Assembly (NCBI GenBank): GCA_017537175.1
Contig: JAFYLH010000021.1
Coordinates: 1-64,000, forward strand
DNA from: Clostridia bacterium
Lineage (GTDB): Bacteria; Bacillota; Clostridia; Oscillospirales; CAG-272
Reading direction: 5' to 3'
Length of the DNA stretch: 64,000 bases
Under the pieces are notes generated by a model that saw nothing but the letters and a program-made list of their open reading frames with translations, did not search any database and had not been told where the DNA came from. This document shows positions 25,913 through 33,394 of this stretch, in pieces; positions within the stretch are counted from its first letter, which is position 1; each line of letters starts with the position of its first letter. Both the position numbers and the translations under genes were made by a program.

Positions 25913-27004
25913 TCATGCAAGAAGATTTGCCAGAGCATACATCTTGTCAAGCTCTGCCTTACGCATAGCGCAGAAAGCCTTCATAGCTTCAACCTGCTCT
26001 TCGCTGAACTTGTCGAGGTCACCGTCCTTAAGCTTGCCCTTGTACATTCTGTCAAGGATAAGAGCGTAGGAGATATCGGTCTCAACGATCTCGCCGTTTC
26101 TTGCACATACAACGCAGTCACTCTTACCTGCGAGGATAAGCTCAACAGCCTTTTCAGCGAACTGAGCAGCCATAAGTCTGTCACGGAGAGTAGGAGCACC
26201 GCCGCGAACCATGTGTGCGGGACGGCAGAACTTGGTGTCGATCCAAGCGCCTTCAGCCTTGGTCTCGGTGTTGATGCGCTTGGTGAGGTATTCGCCGTAG
26301 GGAACACCGTCCTTTTCGGGGAAGCCCTCTGCTACAGCGATGATAAAGCTGCGCTGACCGTTTGCTCTTGCAGCCTTGAGCTTAGCAATAGCAGCCTCTT
26401 CGTCAAAATCACACTCGGGGATAGCAACGATGGTTGCACCAAGAGCGATACCGGACTGGAGTGCAAGGTAGCCTGCGCCTCTGCCCATGATCTCGATAAC
26501 ATTACATCTTGCGTGAGACCAGCAGGTGTCGCGGAGTCTGTCACCAAGCATAAGGTTGGTGTTCATAGCGGTATCAAAGCCAAGCGCATAGTCGGTGGAT
26601 GTGATATCGTTGTCGATGGTAGCGGGGATACCGATGGTGGGAATGCCTCTGTGGCTTAAGTCGGTCGCACCTCTGAAGGTGCCGTCGCCGCCGATAGCGA
26701 TGATAGCATCGATATTTTCTTCCTTACAGGTAGCAATAGCCTTTGCCATACCCTCTTCGGTCTTGAACTCGTCACAACGGTCGGAAAGAAGAGTTGTACC
26801 GCCTGCGTTGATAAAGTTAAGAACATCTGTGTTCTTGAGAGGCTTGATGTTGTTATAGATAAGACCCTTATAGCCCTCGTAGATAGCTACTACCTCAATA
26901 CCCTGCTTGAGAGCAGCAAGTGCAACGGCTCTTACCGCTGTGCTCATACCGGGAGCATCGCCGCCCGAGGTAAGAACACCTATTTTCTTGATTGTGTTTG
27001 CCAT
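25913..27004 (-). CDS. pfkA: 6-phosphofructokinase
   Basis: 363 residues from ATG 27004 (SD AGGAGG). It phosphorylates fructose 6-phosphate in glycolysis. Signatures are LTSGGDAPGMSTAVRAV (Ser where the family usually has Asn), IGGDGTFRGATDL, PATIDNDITSTDYALGFDTA, and MGRGAGYLALQSGIALGA. The Gly in GGDGT is the residue typical of ATP-dependent enzymes, where PPi-dependent ones carry Asp. About 40 residues longer than E. coli PfkA, mainly at the C-terminus. The longer frame to 27046 has no SD. Confidence 0.96.
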   Translation of the reverse strand: MANTIKKIGVLTSGGDAPGMSTAVRAVALAALKQGIEVVAIYEGYKGLIYNNIKPLKNTDVLNFINAGGTTLLSDRCDEFKTEEGMAKAIATCKEENIDAIIAIGGDGTFRGATDLSHRGIPTIGIPATIDNDITSTDYALGFDTAMNTNLMLGDRLRDTCWSHARCNVIEIMGRGAGYLALQSGIALGATIVAIPECDFDEEAAIAKLKAARANGQRSFIIAVAEGFPEKDGVPYGEYLTKRINTETKAEGAWIDTKFCRPAHMVRGGAPTLRDRLMAAQFAEKAVELILAGKSDCVVCARNGEIVETDISYALILDRMYKGKLKDGDLDKFSEEQVEAMKAFCAMRKAELDKMYALANLLA

Positions 27005-27050
27005 AAATATATCCTCCTGAAGAATCATTATCAAGTTGATTAACATTACT

Positions 27051-27079
27051 ATAATAATATATTATTTGGCAAAAATCAA
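27051..27079 (-). promoter_or_regulatory. Promoter of pfkA
   Basis: On the minus strand, TTGATT (27079-27074), 17-nt spacer, TATTAT (27056-27051), about 47 nt upstream of the pfkA ATG. Confidence 0.65.
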
Positions 27080-27136
27080 GTAATATCAATAAATTTATAT
27101 TTATTTTCAAAATATATATACTTTTATAAAAAACTA

Positions 27137-27145
27137 TGCTATAAT
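27137..27145 (+). promoter_or_regulatory. Extended -10 promoter of the DUF1385 gene
   Basis: TGC-TATAAT (27137-27145) with no clear -35 (TATACT at 17-nt spacing). It is 34 nt before ATG 27179. Confidence 0.55.
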
Positions 27146-27178
27146 AATATAATATGAAATATAATTCAGGAGAAACTA

Positions 27179-28366
27179 ATGTCTAAGAAGAATAAAAAGG
27201 AATTAAACTGCCGTTTGGGAACCGTAGGCGGAGAAGCGGTCCTTGAAGGCGTTATGATGAAGGGTAAGGACGGTACCATGGGTGTGGCGGTCCGCAAAGA
27301 GGACGGCAGCATAGTAGTGACCAAGCAAAAGACTACCTCAATCCGCAAAAAGCATAAGATACTTAATATACCCATCGTCCGTGGTGTGGTAGGAATGATA
27401 GAATCATTTCTTCTCAGCTACAAGGTGCTCACCATCTCTGCCGAAACCTACGGCGAAGGTATAGAGGAAGAGCCCTCCAAGTTTGAAAAGTGGCTGGAAA
27501 AGGTATTCGGCAAATCCCTTATGGATTTTGTAATGGTCATAGCATCTGTACTTGGTGTTGCTTTGGCGCTGGGACTTTTCTTCTTCCTGCCTACTATTAT
27601 AACCAAGAGTATCGATGTTCTTTGTGTGGGCGGTGGTGAGCTGTTTGGCTTTTGGGGTGATTTCTTCTCCCAAAAAACAGCCTTTGGCGAAGCCTGGTCC
27701 TTGTTTGTCAACAGCTGGTCGGGCTATTGGAGCGCTATCAGTAAAGAAGAAATTGTCGGCCTCGGTATGTGGCGAAATCTTATAGAGGGCGGAATAAAGA
27801 TACTGCTTTTTATTTCTTATATTTCTCTTGTATCCCTTATGAAGGATATCCGCCGCACCTTCCAGTATCACGGTGCAGAGCATAAGTCTATCTTCTGTTA
27901 TGAGGCAGGAGAGGAGCTTACTCCCGAGAATGTCAAAAAGTACAGCCGCTATCATCCCCGTTGCGGCACCAGCTTTTTGTTTGTAATGCTTATTATAAGC
28001 GTGCTTATATTTTCTCTGCCCTTTGTACCCTGGGGCAACTCCTTCCACAGACTTCTTATCAAGCTTCCCCTTATGCCTTTGGCTATCGGCCTTGGCTTTG
28101 AGTTTATTATGTTTGCGGGTAAGCACGATAACTGGTTTATCCGTCTGCTCTCCTTGCCGGGTCTTCTTATGCAGCGCATAACCACCCGTGAGCCTGACGA
28201 AAAACAGATCGAGGTTGCCATAACAGCACTTAAGACCGCACTTCCCGAGGATTTCCCCGATTTTGTCCCCCCCACCGAGGAGAATCTGAAAAAGGCTGCC
28301 GAGGAAGCGGCAAAGGCAGAGGAAGCGGCAAAGGCAGAACAAGCAAGCGAAGAAAACAATGACTGA
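27179..28366 (+). CDS. DUF1385 (YqhQ) membrane protein
   Basis: 395 residues. The family start GGEAVLEGVMMKGKDGTMGVAVR is followed by IPIVRGVVGMIES and about four membrane helices. The conserved centre FQYHGAEHKSIFCYEAGEELTPENVKKYSRYHPRCGT is rich in His, Cys and Glu and suggests metal binding. The function is not established. As in many Bacillota the gene is paired with prmC: the reading frames overlap by 8 nt (ATGACTGA). The C-terminus is an Ala/Glu/Lys-rich tail. Confidence 0.93.
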   Translation: MSKKNKKELNCRLGTVGGEAVLEGVMMKGKDGTMGVAVRKEDGSIVVTKQKTTSIRKKHKILNIPIVRGVVGMIESFLLSYKVLTISAETYGEGIEEEPSKFEKWLEKVFGKSLMDFVMVIASVLGVALALGLFFFLPTIITKSIDVLCVGGGELFGFWGDFFSQKTAFGEAWSLFVNSWSGYWSAISKEEIVGLGMWRNLIEGGIKILLFISYISLVSLMKDIRRTFQYHGAEHKSIFCYEAGEELTPENVKKYSRYHPRCGTSFLFVMLIISVLIFSLPFVPWGNSFHRLLIKLPLMPLAIGLGFEFIMFAGKHDNWFIRLLSLPGLLMQRITTREPDEKQIEVAITALKTALPEDFPDFVPPTEENLKKAAEEAAKAEEAAKAEQASEENND

Positions 28367-29048
28367 CCGCGAGCTTTCCTTTTTAAAGGAGCATTTTGAA
28401 GGAGGATCCCTTGATGATGCCATATCCCGTGTAGAGGCGGGAGAGCCTCTTGCATATGTTATAGGTGAGTGGTATTTTTGGGATGATACCTTTAAGCTCA
28501 ACAGAGCCTGTCTTATTCCAAGACCGGATACCGAGCATCTGGTAGAGCATGGGTTAAAGCATATTAAACCCGGAGACCGTATAGCCGATCTCTGCTGCGG
28601 AAGCGGTTGCATAGGACTTTCTGTTCTTAAGCATACAAGGGATACGGTATGTACCTTTGTTGATATATCAGAGGACGCCTTGTCTATGGCTAAGCTCAAT
28701 GCCGAAAGTATGGGATTGAGCGACAGATGCAGATTTATCTGTCTTGACATTTTAAAAAACAGGGTGGAGGGTGACTTTGATGTTATCCTGTCAAATCCTC
28801 CGTATATACAAAGTGATGTGGTGTCTGCCCTTGAGGTAACAAAGCACGAGCCCCGTATAGCCCTTGACGGCGGAGCGGACGGAATGGATTTTTACCGTGT
28901 GCTTGTCCGCGACTATGATCCCGGGGTAATGATCCTTGAGATAGGCTATGACCAAAAGGAAGACATAGAAGCTCTTTGCGATTGTAAGGTATATAACGAC
29001 TACGTCGGTAACCCCAGAGTTGCAGTTAAAATGCAAAATGTAAAATAA
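28359..29048 (+). CDS. prmC: Release-factor glutamine methyltransferase PrmC, short form
   Basis: 229 residues, about 50 fewer than usual. PrmC methylates the Gln of the GGQ motif in peptide-chain release factors. SAM-binding ADLCCGSGCIGLSVLKH and the catalytic NPPY (near 146) are intact. The shortening is at the N-terminus: the usual helical release-factor-binding domain is cut to about 35 residues (LSFLKEHFEGGSLDDAISRV). It overlaps DUF1385 by 8 nt, so it is translationally coupled. A prfA gene is not in the window. Confidence 0.93.
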   Translation: MTDRELSFLKEHFEGGSLDDAISRVEAGEPLAYVIGEWYFWDDTFKLNRACLIPRPDTEHLVEHGLKHIKPGDRIADLCCGSGCIGLSVLKHTRDTVCTFVDISEDALSMAKLNAESMGLSDRCRFICLDILKNRVEGDFDVILSNPPYIQSDVVSALEVTKHEPRIALDGGADGMDFYRVLVRDYDPGVMILEIGYDQKEDIEALCDCKVYNDYVGNPRVAVKMQNVK

Positions 29049-29053
29049 AAGTT

Positions 29054-29132
29054 GATTTTCGACTTCGGTCGAAAATCTTCCTTTAATTGAGAATTAAGAA
29101 TTAAGAATTGAGAATTGAGGATTGAGGATATT
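29054..29132. repeat. UUCG hairpin plus heptamer array before ddl
   Basis: A perfect 10-bp hairpin with TTCG loop (GATTTTCGAC 29054-29063, complement 29068-29077) is followed by CTTCCTT and heptamers GAATTAA, GAATTAA, GAATTGA, GAATTGA, GGATTGA, GGATATT (29091-29132), which end exactly at the ddl ATG. The last two units supply GAGGA as the only candidate ribosome-binding site. Confidence 0.8.
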
Positions 29133-30173
29133 ATGAATATAGTAGTTTTAGCAGGAGGCCTTAGTCCCGAAAGAGATGTTTCTTTGGTTTCGGGAAGTCT
29201 TATAGCCAACGCCCTTGTGCAGAACGGTCACAGGGTTTGTCTCTGTGATGTTTATATGGGTATAGAGTATGACGGTGATATTGCAAACCTCTTTACAGAT
29301 AAGTCTGATCACAGCTACAGTATAGCCACCACCGAGCCCGACCTTGATGCGGTTAAGGCATCTAACGGCGGAAGAGAAGCGCTTATCGGTGTCAATGTGC
29401 TTGATATCTGTGCATATGCCGATGTTGTTTTCCTTGCACTTCACGGTGCTATGGGAGAAAACGGCTCTCTTCAGGCTACACTTGATAACTTTGGCATCAA
29501 GTGCTATACAGGCAGCGGTTATGCCGGAAGCCTTCTTGCAATGGACAAGGCTATTTCAAAGCAGATAATGACCCAGAGCGGAATTCCCAATGCCGACGGA
29601 ATCATTTACGATACCGACGTTGATTCTGTAGAGCGTGTTGCCCGTGAGGTTGGCTACCCCTGTGTTGTTAAACCCGCAAACTGCGGTTCAAGCGTAGGTG
29701 TTTCTATCGTTTCGGACGAGGCAGAGCTTACTGCGGCTCTTGATTATGCCAAGAAATACGAAAATAAGATCGTAATAGAGAAGAAGATAAACGGCAGAGA
29801 GTTTTCGGTTGCCGTGCTTGACGGCGTAGCTCTTCCTCCTATCGAGATAATTCCCACAGACGGCTGGTATGATTACAAAAACAAGTACCAGGGAACCACC
29901 AAGGAGGTAACTCCCGCCGAGATAACCGAGGCTCAGACCAAGCGCATTTCCGAGCTTGCTTTGGCTGTACATAAATGTCTTTGTCTCGGGGGATACTCAA
30001 GAGTAGATTTTCTTCTCAACAAAGAGGACGGCGAGTTCTACTGTCTGGAGGCAAATACTCTTCCCGGTATGACTCCCAACAGCCTTATGCCCCAGGAGGC
30101 AGCAGCGGCAGGTATAACCTATAATGAGCTTTGTGAGAAGTTAGTTGAGCTTGCATATAAGAAAGGACATTAA
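29133..30173 (+). CDS. ddl: D-alanine-D-alanine ligase
   Basis: 346 residues from ATG 29133; the frame extends to 29115 but that part is heptamer repeat. An ATP-grasp enzyme that joins two D-Ala for the peptidoglycan stem. Signatures are VVLAGGLSPERDVSLVSG, LHGAMGENGSLQA, MDKAISKQIM, CVVKPANCGSSVGVSIV, and GYSRVDFLLN...YCLEANTLPGMT. It is followed 2 nt later by murI, giving a small cell-wall operon ddl-murI. Confidence 0.97.
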   Translation: MNIVVLAGGLSPERDVSLVSGSLIANALVQNGHRVCLCDVYMGIEYDGDIANLFTDKSDHSYSIATTEPDLDAVKASNGGREALIGVNVLDICAYADVVFLALHGAMGENGSLQATLDNFGIKCYTGSGYAGSLLAMDKAISKQIMTQSGIPNADGIIYDTDVDSVERVAREVGYPCVVKPANCGSSVGVSIVSDEAELTAALDYAKKYENKIVIEKKINGREFSVAVLDGVALPPIEIIPTDGWYDYKNKYQGTTKEVTPAEITEAQTKRISELALAVHKCLCLGGYSRVDFLLNKEDGEFYCLEANTLPGMTPNSLMPQEAAAAGITYNELCEKLVELAYKKGH

Positions 30174-30175
30174 TA

Positions 30176-30958
30176 ATGATAGGTGTTTTTGACAGCGGAA
30201 TGGGCGGTCTTACCGCCATTAAGCAGATAGTCAAAATGATGCCCCAAGAGGATATAATATATTTCGGTGACACGGGCAGAGTGCCTTACGGAACCAGGTC
30301 TAAGGATACTATTATCAAGTATTCCCGACAGGATGTAAGATTTCTGCTTTCCAAGGGTGTAGATGCCATACTTATTGCCTGCGGTACTGTCAGCGCCAAT
30401 GCCATAGATATTTTGAGGAGCGAATTTAATGTTCCCATATTCGGTGTTGTTGAGGCGGCGGCAGAAAAGGCCTGTGAGCTCACGGGCAACGGCAAGGTTG
30501 GTATCATCGGTACAAACGCTACCGTTAAGAGCGGAGCTTATGTAAAGCATATCAATGCCATCCGTCCCGATATCGAAACAGTGTCAACACCCTGTCCTTT
30601 GTTTGTTCCTTTGGTGGAAAACGGCTTTACCGATGCCGAGGACGAGATAACAAGGCTCTGCGCCAAAAGATATCTCGAGGATATCAAGAGCTTTGGTGCG
30701 GACACACTTATTTTGGGTTGTACCCATTATCCTATTATTGCACCCGTTATCTCAAAGGTGCTTCCCGGTGTTGATCTGGTCAACACAGGCGCAGAGGCGG
30801 CAAAGAAGCTGTTTGAAAGTATTTCTCCCAGAGGCGGCTCGGGCAGGATAGAGTATTATGTCAGCGACGATGTGGATTCCTTTAAGTCGGCGGCAAGCAC
30901 CTTCCTTGAGATGCCTGTAGGCGACAATGTTTTTAAGGTGGATATAGAAAAATATTAA
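30176..30958 (+). CDS. murI: Glutamate racemase
   Basis: 260 residues. It interconverts L- and D-glutamate to supply D-Glu for peptidoglycan. FDSGMGGLTAIK, YFGDTGRVPYGTRS, the first catalytic Cys in IACGTVSA (most family members have ACNT; here Gly replaces Asn), and the second in LGCTHYPII. Its SD GAAAGGA lies inside the last codons of ddl. It is terminated by the hairpin at 30970. Confidence 0.96.
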   Translation: MIGVFDSGMGGLTAIKQIVKMMPQEDIIYFGDTGRVPYGTRSKDTIIKYSRQDVRFLLSKGVDAILIACGTVSANAIDILRSEFNVPIFGVVEAAAEKACELTGNGKVGIIGTNATVKSGAYVKHINAIRPDIETVSTPCPLFVPLVENGFTDAEDEITRLCAKRYLEDIKSFGADTLILGCTHYPIIAPVISKVLPGVDLVNTGAEAAKKLFESISPRGGSGRIEYYVSDDVDSFKSAASTFLEMPVGDNVFKVDIEKY

Positions 30959-30969
30959 TGCGAATTAAA

Positions 30970-31002
30970 GAAGATTTTTGCCCTTTTCGGGCAAAAATCT
31001 TC
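30970..31002 (+). terminator. Terminator hairpin after murI
   Basis: A 14-bp perfect stem (GAAGATTTTTGCCC 30970-30983, loop TTTTC, complement 30989-31002). The stem matches the AAGATTTTTG family seen at 11030 and 22551. There is no long T tract on the plus strand, only CTTT. Confidence 0.75.
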
Positions 31003-31022
31003 CTTTATATTATATATGTGAT

Positions 31023-31451
31023 ATGAATATACTTATAAGTGCCTGTCTTTTGGGACAAAAATGCCGTTATGACGGCAAGGATAAAAACCGCATAGATCTG
31101 TCAGTCTTTGAATGTCATAATCTGATACCCGTATGTCCCGAGGTTGACGGAGGACTGCCCGTGCCCAGAGCAGCGGCAGAGCGTGTCGGCTCCCTCATTA
31201 TAAATAATGAAGGAAAGGATGTTACTGCCGAGTACACAAAAGGAGCTGAGCTGGCGTTACATACCGCACTTGAAAATAACTGCAAAATAGCAATACTGAA
31301 AGCAAAAAGCCCTTCCTGCGGAAAAGGGAAGATATACGACGGTACATTCAGCCGTACACTTGCCGACGGCAACGGAGTAACCGCCGAGCTTCTGCAGGCG
31401 AACGGCATAGCGGTATATACCGAAGACGAAATAAACCTTATACAATTATAA
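31023..31451 (+). CDS. DUF523 family protein
   Basis: 142 residues from ATG 31023. The family pattern ISACLLGQKCRYDGKDK at the start, IPVCPEVDGGLPVPRAAAER, and LKAKSPSCGKGKIYDGTFSR match DUF523 across the length. Conserved Cys residues suggest metal or Fe-S binding, but the role is unproven. No convincing SD precedes the ATG, and only about 20 nt separate it from the murI terminator, so initiation may depend on a short or absent leader. Confidence 0.92.
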   Translation: MNILISACLLGQKCRYDGKDKNRIDLSVFECHNLIPVCPEVDGGLPVPRAAAERVGSLIINNEGKDVTAEYTKGAELALHTALENNCKIAILKAKSPSCGKGKIYDGTFSRTLADGNGVTAELLQANGIAVYTEDEINLIQL

Positions 31452-31456
31452 TGTAA

Positions 31457-31520
31457 AAACGGTTACTTTCAAAAAGTAACCGTTTCATCATCAATTCTGC
31501 ACTCTGCATTCTGCATTAAA
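31457..31520. repeat. Hairpin plus heptamer repeat
   Basis: A 12-bp hairpin (AAACGGTTACTT 31457-31468, loop TCAAA, complement 31474-31485) acts as terminator for DUF523. Heptamers AATTCTG, CACTCTG, CATTCTG, CATTAAA follow at 31493-31520. Confidence 0.8.
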
Positions 31521-31522
31521 AA

Positions 31523-31545
31523 ATTGCGTACCCGAGGTACGCAAT
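31523..31545 (-). terminator. Intrinsic terminator after the AbrB gene
   Basis: Arms ATTGCGTACC (31523-31532) and GGTACGCAAT (31536-31545), with TTTTTTAATG following on the minus strand, 3 nt after the AbrB stop codon. Confidence 0.88.
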
Positions 31546-31548
31546 CAA

Positions 31549-31791
31549 TTATAAGCTCTTGAGCTTTTCAAGACAGTCCTTGCAGATAAGCTTACCGTTG
31601 AAATGAGTAACATCGGCAGCGTTACCGCAGAAGAGACAAGCGGGCTCGTACTTCTTGAGGATAACCATATCGCCGTCAACAAAGATCTCAACCGCATCGC
31701 GGCTCTTGATATCAAGATTGTTTCTGATTTCGATAGGAAGAACTATTCTTCCTAATTCGTCGATTTTTCTTACTACACCTGTAGATTTCAT
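31549..31791 (-). CDS. AbrB-family regulator with C-terminal zinc ribbon
   Basis: 80 residues. The first 50 are a SpoVT/AbrB swapped-hairpin DNA-binding domain (GVVRKIDELGRIVLPIEIRN). The rest holds two CxxC pairs (ACLFCGN and ICKDCLEKL), a probable zinc ribbon, unlike the all-AbrB form. Such proteins are transition-state or global regulators acting as oligomers. SD GGGAGG precedes ATG 31791 and a strong SigA promoter lies upstream. It diverges from the ribosomal operon. Confidence 0.93.
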   Translation of the reverse strand: MKSTGVVRKIDELGRIVLPIEIRNNLDIKSRDAVEIFVDGDMVILKKYEPACLFCGNAADVTHFNGKLICKDCLEKLKSL

Positions 31792-31825
31792 GTTTTCGCC
31801 TCCCGGGAAAATAACTATCGAATCT

Positions 31826-31854
31826 ATTTTACATTATATGTTAAAGTATGTCAA
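31826..31854 (-). promoter_or_regulatory. SigA promoter of the AbrB gene
   Basis: On the minus strand, TTGACA (31854-31849), 17-nt spacer, TAAAAT (31831-31826). Confidence 0.8.
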
Positions 31855-31985
31855 TCAAAATCCGGTTAAGAAACACTAAAGATTTACATAAACCGTCTTT
31901 TTTCTACCTATTATCTATATATACGGGAGCAGATTAACAAAAATAATAGGTGTTATTAATAAATTGTAAATTGTGAAATTTGGTA

Positions 31986-32014
31986 TTGCAATTATTATAA
32001 TAGTATGTTACAAT
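31986..32014 (+). promoter_or_regulatory. Main promoter of the S10-spc-alpha operon
   Basis: TTGCAA (31986-31991), 17-nt spacer, TACAAT (32009-32014) preceded by TG at 32006-32007 (extended -10). It predicts a start near 32021 and a leader of about 250 nt before rpsJ. Confidence 0.75.
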
Positions 32015-32020
32015 AGTCAA

Positions 32021-32270
32021 GCTTGATGTGCGATGAAGCGGTAGGTGGCTTACCTATGAGTAAGGGAATTACCGTGGAGTATGTCCGATCTCCAGTCGGG
32101 CGCAAAGAGTTGGCACTCCCAAACAGCAGATCTCACCTGTTGTCAGGGATTATGTCGGAATTTTGCATGGCAAATTTCCGTTTTAATTTCGTGGGAGCAA
32201 GAAACACCCGGCAGGGTGTAAGCTAATTCTCGCCTTCAGCCGAAAAATAATTTTTTAGGAGGCAAACCAA
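32021..32270 (+). promoter_or_regulatory. Structured S10-operon leader with possible attenuator
   Basis: About 250 nt without a convincing gene. It contains CCGATCTCCAGTCGGG and, at 32156-32180, a hairpin with arms CGGAATTTTGC and GCAAATTTCCG (one mismatch) followed directly by TTTTAATTT, the layout of an intrinsic terminator. rpsJ begins 90 nt later. This fits autogenous control of the operon by a ribosomal protein through premature termination; the ligand cannot be named from the sequence. Confidence 0.55.
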
Positions 32271-32582
32271 GTGGCAGTTAATGAAAAGCTCAGAATCAGA
32301 CTCAGAAGCTACGATCACACTCTGATCGACGCGGCGGCAGCAAAGATTGTTGAGACTGCAAAGAGAAACGGTGCGGCAGTTTCCGGCCCCATTCCGCTTC
32401 CCACTGAAAAGGAGATAGTTACTATCCTCCGTGCAGTTCACAAGTACAAGGACAGCCGTGAGCAGTTTGAAATGAGAACACACAAGAGACTTATCGACGT
32501 GATCAAGCCCTCTAAGGCAGCGGCAGATGCTATTATGAGTCTCGAACTTCCCGCCGGCGTTGAAATCGAAGTTAAGCTTTAA
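32271..32582 (+). CDS. rpsJ: Ribosomal protein S10 (uS10)
   Basis: 103 residues, GTG start with TAGGAGG 8 nt upstream. Part of the 30S head and also the NusE subunit of antitermination complexes. The match [20 protein letters not shown] to THKRLIDVI and the VEIEVKL end are typical. First gene of the operon, separated from rplC by an unusually long 160-nt spacer. Confidence 0.98.
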   Translation: MAVNEKLRIRLRSYDHTLIDAAAAKIVETAKRNGAAVSGPIPLPTEKEIVTILRAVHKYKDSREQFEMRTHKRLIDVIKPSKAAADAIMSLELPAGVEIEVKL

Positions 32583-32742
32583 TTTATTAATTAAGGTAAG
32601 CTTCTCGGTAAGTGCGTAAGTGACGCACACTGCCGGGATCTGAATTAACTATTCACCGAGGTGAAGTTTTACGTCAAGTTGCTCCGCTTTCTTACATTAT
32701 AAGGAATGAGCAACCAATAACCTAAAACAGGAGGAAAACAAA
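32583..32742 (+). other. Structured 160-nt spacer between rpsJ and rplC
   Basis: No open frame of note. A perfect hairpin GTGCGT (32612-32617), loop AAGTG, ACGCAC (32623-32628) is flanked by CGG/CCG outer pairs. A second hairpin TTCAC-CGAG-GTGAA (32652-32665) is followed by GTTTTA. Neighbouring genes in this operon are 10-25 nt apart, so the gap probably carries an RNA signal (attenuation, processing or protein binding). Confidence 0.6.
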
Positions 32743-33375
32743 ATGAAGAAAGGCATTATTGCTAAGAAGATCGGTATGACCCAGATCTTCGACGAAGTGG
32801 GAAATGTAATTCCCGTAACTGTTGTTGAAGCAGGCCCTTGCGTGGTTGTGCAGAAGAAGACAGTAGAAAATGACGGCTACGAAGCAATCAAGGTTGGTTT
32901 CGAAACCGTAGTTGAGAAGAAGCTCAACAAGGCTCAGCAGGGCCAGTTCAAGAAGGCAAACGTTGCTTGCATGAAGTACCTCAAGGAGTTCAGACTCGAG
33001 GACTGCAGCGCTCTCAACGTAGGCGACACTCTTACAGCAGACACCTTCGCAGCAGGCGAAAAGATCGATGTAACAGGTACCTCCAAGGGTCACGGTTACT
33101 GCGGTGCTGTTAAGAGATGGGGAGCACACGTGCTCAGAAACACACACGGTGGCGGTCCTGTTCACAGACAGCCCGGTTCCATGGGTGCATGTTCCAGCCC
33201 CTCCAGAATCTTCAAGAACAAGAAGATGGCTGGTCAGTGGGGTAACGAAAAGGTTACAGTTTTAAATCTTGACGTTGTTCGCGTAGATGCAGAGAAGAAT
33301 CTTATCGCTATCAAGGGTGCTATTCCCGGCGCTAAGAACAGCATCGTTTATCTCCGCAACAGCGTAAAGGCATAA
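32743..33375 (+). CDS. rplC: Ribosomal protein L3 (uL3)
   Basis: 210 residues. An early 50S assembly protein near the peptidyl-transferase centre. [11 protein letters not shown] at the N-terminus and the loop [18 protein letters not shown] then [13 protein letters not shown] are the conserved central extension; the Gln of HRQPGS is a methylation site in some bacteria. AGGAGG lies 8 nt before the ATG. Confidence 0.98.
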   Translation: MKKGIIAKKIGMTQIFDEVGNVIPVTVVEAGPCVVVQKKTVENDGYEAIKVGFETVVEKKLNKAQQGQFKKANVACMKYLKEFRLEDCSALNVGDTLTADTFAAGEKIDVTGTSKGHGYCGAVKRWGAHVLRNTHGGGPVHRQPGSMGACSSPSRIFKNKKMAGQWGNEKVTVLNLDVVRVDAEKNLIAIKGAIPGAKNSIVYLRNSVKA

Positions 33376-33394
33376 GCGGAAGGAGGAAAACACA

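Noticed and set aside
27404..28750. 448-codon antisense frame opposite the DUF1385 and prmC genes
   Set aside because: Composition is that of a reverse-complement shadow; both sense genes are clear.
32023..32226. 67-codon frame in the ribosomal operon leader
   Set aside because: No SD and no conserved product; the region is better explained as a structured leader with a terminator-like hairpin.
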